The position numbers and the translations under genes were made by a program. Below, piece after piece: positions 35,235-44,414 of a stretch of 64,000 nt of DNA. The notes beneath the pieces were generated by a model, which did not search any database, was not told the DNA's origin, and saw only the letters and a program-made list of their open reading frames with translations. This DNA is from an uncultured SAR86 cluster bacterium (GTDB lineage: Bacteria > Pseudomonadota > Gammaproteobacteria > Magnimaribacterales > AG-339-G14), in assembly GCA_902526045.1 (NCBI GenBank), contig CABZJI010000001.1:315248-379247 (forward strand). The letters run 5' to 3'. Each line of letters begins with the position of its first letter. Position 1 is the stretch's first letter.

Positions 35235-36523
35235 TCTAAGTCAATCCAACTTCCATGAAAGCCAAAAGGCACTCTCTGTGGAAGGGAGACAGTAGCTAGA
35301 GGTTCGTCTGAAAAATTATTTGCATCAATGATCACGAATTCACTCGAGTCAGAAGTTTTATCGTAAACGAAACCTACAACAAAGCCATCATCCTCACTGA
35401 CAGCATTTTTCTTTGGAATAAAAACAGGCTCAGCGGCTTGTTTGTTTTCTCCTAAAAAATTCTCCTTAGTCTGATCTTTAAAAAAGTCCCTTTTAAAAAA
35501 TCTATTTAAATTGCCATCATTAAGCATGTACCCAAACTGATGCTCTTGACCATCAAGATCAGGATGTACCCTCGAGAATTCCATGGATCTATCATCTAGC
35601 ATAGTTTCTTTGCATGTTTTCTTTTCAATGTTTATAACCCATCTAGTTAGAAATGGCTTGTGACCCATGGGCAAAGGATTTTCAAAATCAAACAGTCTAT
35701 CGTAACGGCAAAAATCAAGAATTACTTCGCCAGCCTCATTTTCATAAGAATTAACAATGTGAAATAAAAAACCTTTTGGAACATCTATCCAGGTTATTTC
35801 ATCTGAATGTCTGGACTGTAAACCGACTCTTGAATTATGATTCTCATCCCAAATCACCGGATAGTCGCCAGAAGTTGCTTTATTTTTTTCATCTCTCCTG
35901 CCTAAATTAAAGGTTGCAGGCAGATCAAAAACTAAAATATAGTTTTCCGTGATTGCACAATCATGAACCATTGGACGACTTGAAAGATTTATAATTTGAT
36001 CTTTTGTTTGTTTTCCATTTTTATCAATCACTACATAGTGAACTTGTTCCTTTCCTTTTAAATATTCATTAAAGTCATAACTGATGGCATGCATCTCTCC
36101 AGATTTACTATCAATTTTTGGGTGTGCAGTGAATCTTTTGTTCTGCGCAGAAGGAAAGGGCTCATCATCTAGGAAGTTCATTTCTTCATCCATAATAACT
36201 GGAGCAAGACCGCCTTCCACAAGAGCGTATATTTTATTTCCATGTTTCATGACGTGAGTATTTGGACCAAATCCATTAGGGGAGGTGACAAATTTATTTC
36301 GGTACCAAAGTGCCTGACCGTTTTCAAGCCTCAGCCCATGAATCATGCCATCGCCAAAAAAAGGATGATAATTATCCTCATCAAATTTTTTAGGATTTGG
36401 ACCGTTTCTGAGAAATAATCCAGCTAATTCCTTTGGGATCTCTCCTGATACTTTCAGGTTTTCAGCCAAAGTCTCTTCAACAGGATGCCAATTACCGTCT
36501 AAAAATTTATTTCTACTTTTCAT
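35231..36523 (-). CDS. Carotenoid oxygenase family protein
   Basis: 430-residue member of the RPE65/carotenoid cleavage dioxygenase family. All four iron ligands are visible: H134 (FTAHPKID), H187 (MVHDCAIT), H255 (FLFHIVNSY) and H423 (FGFHGSW). Also NGPNPKKF near the start and FFGDGMIHGLRLENG (55-69). No signal peptide. Such enzymes cleave carotenoids or lignin stilbenes with O2; in a proteorhodopsin-bearing marine bacterium retinal formation is possible, but substrate cannot be read from sequence. Overlaps dedA by 11 bases, same strand. Confidence 0.9.
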   Translation of the reverse strand: MKSRNKFLDGNWHPVEETLAENLKVSGEIPKELAGLFLRNGPNPKKFDEDNYHPFFGDGMIHGLRLENGQALWYRNKFVTSPNGFGPNTHVMKHGNKIYALVEGGLAPVIMDEEMNFLDDEPFPSAQNKRFTAHPKIDSKSGEMHAISYDFNEYLKGKEQVHYVVIDKNGKQTKDQIINLSSRPMVHDCAITENYILVFDLPATFNLGRRDEKNKATSGDYPVIWDENHNSRVGLQSRHSDEITWIDVPKGFLFHIVNSYENEAGEVILDFCRYDRLFDFENPLPMGHKPFLTRWVINIEKKTCKETMLDDRSMEFSRVHPDLDGQEHQFGYMLNDGNLNRFFKRDFFKDQTKENFLGENKQAAEPVFIPKKNAVSEDDGFVVGFVYDKTSDSSEFVIIDANNFSDEPLATVSLPQRVPFGFHGSWIDLD

Positions 36524-37127
36524 TGTTTTCTCTTGCTTGCTTCATTATTCCAAATGGATCTTTCCATATTGAATAAACAAAGATAATAACAAAAATTATA
36601 CCCATACCAATTAAGAAGTTTTCTATAAACACTTCTCCCAAGAAATATCCTGATAAAACATACAAGCCTGTCCAAATAGGTGCAGACAATATTTCAACCG
36701 GTGCAAAAATGATAAATCTCATACCCAGAGAGCCTGCAGTCATTGGTACAAGACATCTTAAAGGTCCTAGGAACCGACCTAAAGCTACTGACAATATTCC
36801 GTACTTGCTCATAAATTGCTTGGCCTGATTAAGTTGTTTCTGGTATTGATTTGGCACCCAGGTCTCAATTCTTGTCCCAATTATCAGTCCAATTGCATAG
36901 CTAACGGTGTCGCCAATAATCATTCCTAGACTGGCATAAAACAAAATCTCAACTGGGCCGATACCAACTGCTGCGGCTAAGGCACCAATTCCTGGCATGA
37001 CCAAACTTGCTGGGATGAACAAACCAAGAATGACTATCGACTCTCCAAAAGTGAGAAGAAACATAGTGGAAGTAATCCAAGCAGGATTAGCTTGAAGAAA
37101 TTCCATAATGTTACTTAGATCAAACAA
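36513..37127 (-). CDS. DedA family (VTT/SNARE-associated) membrane protein
   Basis: 204 residues with several membrane segments. DedA features: FGESIVILGLFIPASLVMPG near residue 27, reentrant-loop motif GRFLGPLRCLVPMTAGSLGM, and helices near the C terminus ending in a basic tail. Family members act in lipid transport (undecaprenyl-phosphate or phosphatidylethanolamine flipping). Upstream gene of a two-gene set with the carotenoid oxygenase. Divergent from proA with 44 bases between. Confidence 0.9.
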   Translation of the reverse strand: MFDLSNIMEFLQANPAWITSTMFLLTFGESIVILGLFIPASLVMPGIGALAAAVGIGPVEILFYASLGMIIGDTVSYAIGLIIGTRIETWVPNQYQKQLNQAKQFMSKYGILSVALGRFLGPLRCLVPMTAGSLGMRFIIFAPVEILSAPIWTGLYVLSGYFLGEVFIENFLIGMGIIFVIIFVYSIWKDPFGIMKQARENNEK

Positions 37128-37171
37128 AATATCCTTCTAGAAATAATTAAATCCATAGCATAATAACCCAT

Positions 37172-38434
37172 ATGATGAATCAAAAGTTTAAGAAAGAGCT
37201 AAATAATCTAGGAGCTAAAGCAAAAGATGCAAAGGAATTCTTGCTTAATTCGTCTGTGGACACACGGAATGATGCATTAAAATTTGCCTGCGAGGAAATT
37301 CATAAAAACAGATCTGATCTTTTCAAAGAAAACGAAAAAGATTTAGAAGAGGCAAAAAAGATGGCCTTGCAAAATAGCTTCATTGATCGACTTGAGCTTA
37401 ACGAAAAGAGAGTAGACTCAATGATAGATGGCCTCAATAAGGTCATAAACCTAAACGATCCTATTGGAGAATTAGAAGAAATGAATCCTTCTCCTTCAGG
37501 ATTCAAAGTTAGCAAGATGAGAGTACCGCTAGGCACAATAGGAATCATCTATGAATCAAGACCAAATGTCACAGCTGATGCCTCGGCTCTGTGCATCAAA
37601 TCAGGAAACGCATCAATTTTAAGAGGCGGATCTGAGGCCGTTCGTTCAAACAATCACATTGTTACGCAAGTAAGGAAAGGACTTACAAAAGCAAAATTGC
37701 CTGAAGGCAGCGTTCAATTAATTCAAAATCAAGATCGAGACTTGGTTAAAGAATTCATCAAATTTGATGACTGCATTGATTTGATTATACCGAGAGGAGG
37801 ATCTAGTTTGGTGAGACTAATTGCTGCTGAGTCAAAAGTTCCAATACTCAAGCATTTTGAGGGATTGTGTCATATATTCGTTGACTCAGAAGCCGATGAA
37901 GAGTTGGCTCAAAAAGTTGTAAGCAATGCTAAATCTTATAGATATGGCATTTGCGGAGCTATGGAAACCCTTCTAGTCTCTGAAGATATTGCCCAAAAAT
38001 TCATACCGAATATAGTAAACGAATTTAATGAGCAAGGTGTTGAAGTAAGAGCATGCAGCCAAACCCTAAACATTACCTCAGCTAACACAGCTACTGAAGA
38101 AGATTGGTCAACAGAATATTTAGAACCAATTATTTCAATTAAGATCGTCAAAGGCTTAGACGAAGCTATAAGACACATTAATGATTATGGCTCTGGTCAT
38201 ACCGATAGCATCGTCACTGAAAACCAAGAAAAGAAAGAAAAATTTTTCAAGTTAGTCGACTCAAGCTCTGTCATGCATAATCTACCAACTTGTTATGCTG
38301 ATGGATTCGAATACGGTCTGGGAGCTGAAGTAGGAATATCCACAGATAAACTCCATGCTAGGGGCCCTGTAGGATTGAATGGTTTAACAACTCAAAAATT
38401 TATTTTGGAAGGAAGAGGCCAAATTAGATCTTGA
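37172..38434 (+). CDS. proA: Gamma-glutamyl phosphate reductase ProA
   Basis: NADPH-dependent second step of proline synthesis. 420 residues (E. coli 417). Aldehyde-dehydrogenase fold, catalytic Cys C261 in YRYGICGAMETLL, and IYESRPNVTADASALCIKSGN in the nucleotide domain. GPVGLNGLTTQKFI marks the C terminus. Start ambiguity of one residue (ATGATG). First gene of the proA-nadD-rsfS-mrdA-rodA-mltB-dacA-dat run seen in Pseudomonas-like gammaproteobacteria. proB is elsewhere. Confidence 0.96.
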   Translation: MMNQKFKKELNNLGAKAKDAKEFLLNSSVDTRNDALKFACEEIHKNRSDLFKENEKDLEEAKKMALQNSFIDRLELNEKRVDSMIDGLNKVINLNDPIGELEEMNPSPSGFKVSKMRVPLGTIGIIYESRPNVTADASALCIKSGNASILRGGSEAVRSNNHIVTQVRKGLTKAKLPEGSVQLIQNQDRDLVKEFIKFDDCIDLIIPRGGSSLVRLIAAESKVPILKHFEGLCHIFVDSEADEELAQKVVSNAKSYRYGICGAMETLLVSEDIAQKFIPNIVNEFNEQGVEVRACSQTLNITSANTATEEDWSTEYLEPIISIKIVKGLDEAIRHINDYGSGHTDSIVTENQEKKEKFFKLVDSSSVMHNLPTCYADGFEYGLGAEVGISTDKLHARGPVGLNGLTTQKFILEGRGQIRS

Positions 38435-39081
38435 GCAAAAAAGATTACATAGGGATCTTTGGAGGATCATTTGATCCTATCCACAAAGGGCATATAGAGT
38501 CCTTAAAAAGCGTCACCGAGAAATTAAACTTATCTAAGGTATTAGTAATACCAAATAAGGTTTCTCCTTTAAAAGATCTGTCAGTAGCAAGCTCATTAGA
38601 AAAAATAAAAATGCTTGAAATAGCTTTTTCAGACTTCAAAGAAATTGAAATTGAAGATTATGAATTAAAGAAGGAAGGTCAATCTTTTATGATTGAAACC
38701 CTGCAATACCTGGATAAGAAATTAGGAAAGAAAAAACATTTTTTATTGATTATTGGGGAGGATTCATTTCAAAGTTTCCATCATTGGAAAAACTACCAAA
38801 ATATCATAAAAATGACGTCTATATTAGTTATGAATAGGCCTACTTTGAACCATGATCTAACTTTAAAGGCAATTGGGCTCCATCAAGATTGCATTGAAAA
38901 TAGCTATCAAAATAACAATTTAAAAAGAGGAAAAATTTATTTTATTAAAATTAAACCAAATCCAGCTTCGTCAACTCATATTAGAGAGAATATAGATGAT
39001 CAAAGTGTTCTCGCGGAGGGTCTTGACGATAGTGTGTTGAAATATTTACAAGAGCAAAAGATTTATAATAAACATGACTAA
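38431..39081 (+). CDS. nadD: Nicotinate-nucleotide adenylyltransferase NadD
   Basis: Adenylates nicotinate mononucleotide in NAD synthesis. 216 residues (E. coli 213). GIFGGSFDPIHKGHIESLK carries the HxGH active site, IIGEDSFQSFHHWKNYQNI is a family signature, and SSTHIREN is the second nucleotide motif. TTG start overlapping the proA stop (TTGA, 38431-38434). Overlaps rsfS by 8 bases. Confidence 0.93.
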   Translation: MSKKDYIGIFGGSFDPIHKGHIESLKSVTEKLNLSKVLVIPNKVSPLKDLSVASSLEKIKMLEIAFSDFKEIEIEDYELKKEGQSFMIETLQYLDKKLGKKKHFLLIIGEDSFQSFHHWKNYQNIIKMTSILVMNRPTLNHDLTLKAIGLHQDCIENSYQNNNLKRGKIYFIKIKPNPASSTHIRENIDDQSVLAEGLDDSVLKYLQEQKIYNKHD

Positions 39082-39400
39082 AATTTCTCATAATTTAATC
39101 ATGAATTCTTTGGAAGAATTAAAGGCAGTAGACACAAAAATATTGTCTCTGAGAGACATAAGTAGTTTTACAGATATCATGATCATAACCTCAGGCACTT
39201 CCTCTAGACATATGTCTGCTATTTCAGACAAAATTCAAGAAAATCTCAAAGAAAAATCTATTCCCATTATCTCAGTGGAAGGCAAAGGTTCAAGCGAATG
39301 GGTTTTATTGGATTTAGGAGATATTGTGGTAAACATCATGTCCAAGCCCGCTAGAGAACTTTATGATTTGGAGAGTCTCTGGGATCCTAATTTGTTATAA
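39074..39400 (+). CDS. rsfS: Ribosomal silencing factor RsfS
   Basis: 108-residue Iojap family protein that binds uL14 on the 50S subunit and blocks joining to 30S in starvation. DIMIITSGTSSRHMSAISDKI and EGKGSSEWVLLDLGDIVVNIM are the conserved strands. Usually rlmH lies next; here mrdA begins 3 bases after the stop, so rlmH is missing from this position. Confidence 0.94.
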   Translation: MTKISHNLIMNSLEELKAVDTKILSLRDISSFTDIMIITSGTSSRHMSAISDKIQENLKEKSIPIISVEGKGSSEWVLLDLGDIVVNIMSKPARELYDLESLWDPNLL

Positions 39401-39402
39401 CG

Positions 39403-41211
39403 ATGAAAATTAAAAAATTTTTTTCGGTAAAGCGAGATTCAGATTTCAATAAGTTTATTGTTTATTTAATTTTTCCTATTTTTTTGATGTTTGTAGTTTT
39501 GTTACAAACTATTAATTTGACAGTACTCAATGGAAAAAAATATGAGACTCAGTCAGAGAATAATAGAATCGTGTCGAGAACAATTTATCCTACAAGAGGT
39601 TTAATTTACGATACAAATGGTGCGTTGTTAGTTGAAAATGTACCTTCATCTCAATTGAATTTAGTTCCTGAAAGATCAACAAATACGATAGAAAAAATCA
39701 AAGAAATTGCTGACTTATTGAATTTAGAAGAATCTTTTTTGTTAGATATGTATGAAAATCAAATAAAAAAATCTAGGTATCCTTTTCAACCAATTATCTT
39801 GGCCAAATCATTGAATGATGAGCAGATAGCTTTAATAAGTGTTTCAGGTGAAAAATTCCAGGGATTTAGTGTTGAAACTGGTTTGGTAAGGTCGGCTGTA
39901 AACAAGAAATCATTAGCTCATGTTCTTGGTTATTTAGGATACTCTGAGCTAAATGATACCAATGAAAGTTCTGGCTTTAGTCTAGGAAACCAGATAGGAA
40001 TCTCTGGGATTGAAAAAACTTATCATGATCAATTGAGCGGAAAACTAGGCACGAGAATAGAAGAAAAAAATGTATCTGGTGAGTTTGTTCGAGTGTTATC
40101 TGAAAATAATGCTATTAGCGGAAAGGATTTAAAACTATCTATTGATCTTAATCTGCAAAATTTCTTAACTCCTTTTTTTGAGGGACAAAAAGGAGCTTTG
40201 GTAGCTTTAGAACCTAAGTCTGGATTGATTAAGGCACTAATAAGTTCTCCTTCTTATGATCCTAATGTCTTTAATTCGAGCAGTTCTTTAGCTGAAATCC
40301 AATCTATCTTCAATAATGACGACGGACCTTTATTCAATAGAGCAACCATGGGAAATTATCCTCCTGCATCTACAATAAAACCGATCCTTGGTTTAGCAGC
40401 TTTAGACGAGGGAATAGTCGATTGGAACACAATTATTCAAGATGACGGAGAATTTTATGTTGAAGGCGATCCTCGACCATACAGAGGATGGAAAGAAGAT
40501 GGTCATGGCAAGGTCAATTTAGAAAGAGCAATCGTTGAATCTTCGGATATTTATTTCTACTCTACCGCATATGATCTTACTATAAAAAAGTTAGAACCTT
40601 TTCTGAATAAATTTGGCTTCGGAGATAAGACCGAAATTGATGCAGAAGAATCAACAGGACTTGTACCAAATGAAAAATGGAAGTTAGGCTATATTGGCGA
40701 CTTTTGGTTTAAAGGTGACAGTATCAATTTAGGTATTGGTCAAGGTTACATGCTTTCCACTCCTATCCAAATTTCACAGGCCATAGCAATAATAGCTAAT
40801 AGAGGAGAGATAATTAAACCTCGTTTAGTAGAAGAGATTGATGAGTTAGCAACAGAAATAGAATCTTTAGGAAAAGTTACTCTGAAGGATGAAAAAAATT
40901 GGGAAAAAATTGAAAAATCAATGATAGAAGTCATCAACTCATCAAATGGCACTGCCAACAACATAAAGGACAGTAAATATCTAATAGCCGGTAAGACCGG
41001 AACAGCACAAATTAAAAGTTATGAAGATCAAGATTATGAGGATATTAGAGAAAATCCATTTTTCAGGGATCATGCTTTATTTGTTGGTTATGCCCCAATT
41101 CCAAACCCGGAGCTACTAATCTTAGTAATTATTGAAAATGGAGAATCTGGAAGCAGGGTAGCAGCGCCAATTGCAAAAGCTGGTTTTGATTATTACTTAA
41201 CAAAAAAATGA
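39403..41211 (+). CDS. mrdA: Penicillin-binding protein 2 (cell-elongation transpeptidase)
   Basis: Class B PBP that crosslinks peptidoglycan in the rod complex, partner of RodA. 602 residues (E. coli 633). One membrane anchor at 19-40, PBP dimer domain with RTIYPTRGLIYDTNG, transpeptidase with the active Ser S323 in PASTIKP, SSD at 380-382 and GKTGTAQ near 528. ATG start after a 2-base gap; overlaps rodA by 4 bases. Confidence 0.96.
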   Translation: MKIKKFFSVKRDSDFNKFIVYLIFPIFLMFVVLLQTINLTVLNGKKYETQSENNRIVSRTIYPTRGLIYDTNGALLVENVPSSQLNLVPERSTNTIEKIKEIADLLNLEESFLLDMYENQIKKSRYPFQPIILAKSLNDEQIALISVSGEKFQGFSVETGLVRSAVNKKSLAHVLGYLGYSELNDTNESSGFSLGNQIGISGIEKTYHDQLSGKLGTRIEEKNVSGEFVRVLSENNAISGKDLKLSIDLNLQNFLTPFFEGQKGALVALEPKSGLIKALISSPSYDPNVFNSSSSLAEIQSIFNNDDGPLFNRATMGNYPPASTIKPILGLAALDEGIVDWNTIIQDDGEFYVEGDPRPYRGWKEDGHGKVNLERAIVESSDIYFYSTAYDLTIKKLEPFLNKFGFGDKTEIDAEESTGLVPNEKWKLGYIGDFWFKGDSINLGIGQGYMLSTPIQISQAIAIIANRGEIIKPRLVEEIDELATEIESLGKVTLKDEKNWEKIEKSMIEVINSSNGTANNIKDSKYLIAGKTGTAQIKSYEDQDYEDIRENPFFRDHALFVGYAPIPNPELLILVIIENGESGSRVAAPIAKAGFDYYLTKK

Positions 41212-42308
41212 GTAGAAACCCATTAGAATTTTCTTTATCTTCCCAGATGCTAAAGCCTAATAAGTGGCTTAATCAAGATTGGTTTATTCTTTTTTTAATT
41301 TTTTCTTTGGTTAGTTTTGGGCTAATGATGATCTATAGTGCTTCAGGCTCGATGGAGATGGTTTTGAGACAAGGGATTTTCGCAGTAATTGGTTTTGTCT
41401 TTATGATTTACTTATCTTTAAGTGATTATCAGAGGTTGTTGCCTATCTACTTAAATGTATTTTGGATAGGATTATTTTTTTTACTGGTGGTGCTTATGAT
41501 TCCATCTGATGCAGCTACCAAAAGGTGGATAAATCTTGGAATTTTTGGATTTCAGCCTTCTGAGCTAATGCGATGTTTATTGACAATAAGTGCAGCAGCC
41601 TTTCTTTCTAGAAATCCAAGAATAGCTTTCAGAGATTGGATTGTTGTTATATGCGTAAGTTTTTTCTCCTTTTATTTAGTGTTCATACAACCTGATTTAG
41701 GAACTGCAATTATGGTCTTGATTTCAGGAATTCTTCCAGTTTTGATATCCGGATTTCCAGTCAGTTATCAAATTCTAGGAACAGCTATTATTCTATTATC
41801 AATGCCATTTTTTTGGATGAATTTACTAGAGTATCAAAAACAAAGGGTGCTCACTTTTTTTGATCCCAGCTCAGATCCATTGGGTGCAGGATGGAATATT
41901 ATTCAATCTCAAATAGCTGTTGGCTCAGGGAGTCTATTTGGAAAAGGCTTTCTTCAAGGTACTCAAAGTCAATTAAATTTCGTCCCTGAAAGTCATACAG
42001 ATTTTATTTTCGCTGTTGTTGCTGAGGAATTTGGATTATTCGGAGTAATGGGACTGTTCTTGGTATACTTAATAATAGCTTTTAGATTAGTTATGATTGC
42101 AAAAAAATCAAATATACTTTTTGTAAAACTAGTTGCCGGTACCTTTATTTTTCTTCTTTTGACTTATGTTGCATTTAATACTGCTATGGTGGTGGGAATT
42201 TTACCAGTTGTAGGTATGCCACTACCTTTTTTGAGTCAGGGAGGCACAGCATTAATTATCAACATGATCATGATTGGAATTATTTTGTCTTTTAGGAGAG
42301 TGACTTGA
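41208..42308 (+). CDS. rodA: Rod shape-determining protein RodA (SEDS glycosyltransferase)
   Basis: Polytopic SEDS peptidoglycan polymerase of the elongasome. 366 residues (E. coli 370), about ten hydrophobic segments. LGIFGFQPSELMR, FIQPDLGTAIM, the GLFGKGFLQGTQSQLNFVPESHTDFIF-type loop (GKGFLQGTQSQL and PESHTDFIFAV visible) and GMPLPFLSQGGTALI are diagnostic. Overlaps mrdA and mltB by 4 bases each, so translation is likely coupled. Confidence 0.96.
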   Translation: MSRNPLEFSLSSQMLKPNKWLNQDWFILFLIFSLVSFGLMMIYSASGSMEMVLRQGIFAVIGFVFMIYLSLSDYQRLLPIYLNVFWIGLFFLLVVLMIPSDAATKRWINLGIFGFQPSELMRCLLTISAAAFLSRNPRIAFRDWIVVICVSFFSFYLVFIQPDLGTAIMVLISGILPVLISGFPVSYQILGTAIILLSMPFFWMNLLEYQKQRVLTFFDPSSDPLGAGWNIIQSQIAVGSGSLFGKGFLQGTQSQLNFVPESHTDFIFAVVAEEFGLFGVMGLFLVYLIIAFRLVMIAKKSNILFVKLVAGTFIFLLLTYVAFNTAMVVGILPVVGMPLPFLSQGGTALIINMIMIGIILSFRRVT

Positions 42309-43261
42309 GAATAGTCATTTTTTTCATTATGTTTCTATCGCCGATGATCTATGCTGATTATTCTTCTAATGATGCTGTAAAAGATTTTATCAACGAGATG
42401 CATCATAAACATGATTTTGATCTGAACTTTCTGAATTCCATTTTTTTAAGTGCTAACAAACAACAGAAGATCATAGATCTTATGAATCGGCCTGCTGAAA
42501 AAGCTTTTTCTTGGGACAAATACCGGAAAAGACTTGTTTCGCCCATGCGAATTGAGAATGGTAAAAAATTCTTAAATGCATACATGACAGAGTTCATAGC
42601 TGCTGAAAAAGAGTTTGGCGTACCAAAAGAAATCATAGCTTCTATAATAGGGATAGAGTCAAGCTATGGATCAATAAAAGGAAGCACTAGGGTGATTGAT
42701 TCTCTGGCTACTTTAAGTTTTGATTATCCTAGAAGATCAAAATTCTTCAAAATCCAGTTAGAGAATTTTTTGTTGCTTTCTAGAGAAGAAAATTTTGATC
42801 CTCTTGAAGTGAATGGTTCTTATGCTGGAGCTATGGGCTTCGGACAATTTTTACCTGAATCTTATCGGAGACTTGCTATAGATTTTGATGAAGATGGAAT
42901 AAGAGACATCATAAATAATCCTGCAGATGCTATTGGAAGTGTTGCTAATTATTTAATGAAAAATGGTTGGCAAAAGGGCTCAAATATTGCTGTAGAAGCA
43001 AACCTTATAAATAAGGAGAATCCTATTTCAACTATTTGGAAAATGAAAAAAAATGAATATCTTGAATTAGAGCCAAAAAATAAGGTCGAATTTGATGAAT
43101 TAAAAAGTGAAACTTATTTGCAAGTAGCTGTAAGCGATGATTCTTATTGGATAGGAGGCAATAACTTAAAGGTTTTATCAAGATATAATAAAAGTTCTTT
43201 TTACGTTATTGCAGTTCTTTTATTGAGCAAAGAGTTAGCATTTTTTTTAAACGAGGTTTGA
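42305..43261 (+). CDS. mltB: Lytic murein transglycosylase B (MltB, family 3)
   Basis: Cleaves glycan strands to 1,6-anhydroMurNAc ends. 318 residues, signal-like N terminus (IVIFFIMFLSPMIYA) without a lipobox cysteine, so probably periplasmic rather than a lipoprotein. Catalytic Glu E118 in GIESSYG; YAGAMGFGQFLPESYRR and DFDEDGIRDIINNPADAIGSVANYL are family 3 motifs. TTG start overlapping rodA. rlpA, usually next, is absent; dacA begins 1 base after the stop. Confidence 0.94.
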   Translation: MRIVIFFIMFLSPMIYADYSSNDAVKDFINEMHHKHDFDLNFLNSIFLSANKQQKIIDLMNRPAEKAFSWDKYRKRLVSPMRIENGKKFLNAYMTEFIAAEKEFGVPKEIIASIIGIESSYGSIKGSTRVIDSLATLSFDYPRRSKFFKIQLENFLLLSREENFDPLEVNGSYAGAMGFGQFLPESYRRLAIDFDEDGIRDIINNPADAIGSVANYLMKNGWQKGSNIAVEANLINKENPISTIWKMKKNEYLELEPKNKVEFDELKSETYLQVAVSDDSYWIGGNNLKVLSRYNKSSFYVIAVLLLSKELAFFLNEV

Positions 43262-43262
43262 T

Positions 43263-44414
43263 TTGAAACTATTACTTATCTTTTTTCTACTTTCAATTTC
43301 AAATTTATTTTCACAGACTTTGATTCCAGATCCGCCAGAGGTTAATGCAAAAAGCTATATTTTAGTTGAAGCTCACACGAATGAAATTATCTCCGAACAA
43401 AATGCAGATCTGCCATCTGGTTTAGCAAGCTTGACAAAAATTATGACAGGTTATGTAGTTGCTGATCAGTTAGAAAAAGGCTTCATATCCAAAGATGATC
43501 TGGTCTTGATTTCAGAAGTATGTTGGCGAATGGAAGGCTCAAGAATGTTCATCCAAGAAGGGAAAAGAGTTTCGGTTGATGATTTACTTAAAGGAATGAT
43601 TATTCAATCAGGTAATGATGCAAGTTGTGCCCTTGCTGAGCATGTTGCTGGTACCCAAGGAGATTTTGCTGTTTTAATGAATGAGTATGCAGCTGAATTA
43701 GAGATGTTGGATTCAAATTTTGTAAATCCGACAGGTTTACCAGATGTTAATCATTACTCAACCGCAAGAGATTTAGCAAAATTAAGTATCAGCATGATCA
43801 ATAATTTTCCAGAGCACTATTCATTATATAAAGAAAAAGAATTTACTTTTGATGATATCAGGCAGCTAAATAGAAATAGCCTACTTTGGCAAGACGATTC
43901 AGTTGATGGGATAAAAACTGGGCACACTAATGATTCAGGTTATTGTCTAGCCGGCTCTGCTATTAGAGGGGAAACAAGATTCCTTAGTATTGTTTTAAAA
44001 AGTGCATCAGAAAAGACAAGAATTAGAGACACAAGGCGATTGTTGGACTATGCATTTAGGTTTTATCAAACAAAAACAATTGTGAAAGCATATGAACCTT
44101 TAACAACCGTTGATGTATGGGCTGGAATTGATGAAAAAGTGTCACTAGGCTTAGATTCAGATTTAAAAATCACCCTTCAAAGGAATAAATTTAGAAATCT
44201 TGAATTAGACTTGCCAAGCAGCTTAGGTGTAAGGGCTCCAATATCTAGAGATCAAAAACTGGATGAGTTAATTTTATTGGCTGAAGGCGAAAGAATTGAG
44301 TCATATGATTTAGTAGCAATATCAGATGTGAAGAAAAAAAGTTTTGTTTCAGCATTGTGGGATAACTTGATTTTCTCTATTTATAGTTTTTTTATGCAAG
44401 ATGAAACAACTTAA
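43263..44414 (+). CDS. dacA: D-alanyl-D-alanine carboxypeptidase (PBP5/6 family)
   Basis: Removes the terminal D-Ala from murein pentapeptides. 383 residues; signal peptide LLLIFFLLSISNLFS. Serine triad motifs: SLTK (56-59), SGN (116-118) and KTG (218-220). The C-terminal PBP5 beta domain is followed by a hydrophobic/aromatic tail (NLIFSIYSFFM), probably the membrane-binding amphipathic helix. TTG start. Stop and dat start share one base. Confidence 0.95.
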   Translation: MKLLLIFFLLSISNLFSQTLIPDPPEVNAKSYILVEAHTNEIISEQNADLPSGLASLTKIMTGYVVADQLEKGFISKDDLVLISEVCWRMEGSRMFIQEGKRVSVDDLLKGMIIQSGNDASCALAEHVAGTQGDFAVLMNEYAAELEMLDSNFVNPTGLPDVNHYSTARDLAKLSISMINNFPEHYSLYKEKEFTFDDIRQLNRNSLLWQDDSVDGIKTGHTNDSGYCLAGSAIRGETRFLSIVLKSASEKTRIRDTRRLLDYAFRFYQTKTIVKAYEPLTTVDVWAGIDEKVSLGLDSDLKITLQRNKFRNLELDLPSSLGVRAPISRDQKLDELILLAEGERIESYDLVAISDVKKKSFVSALWDNLIFSIYSFFMQDETT

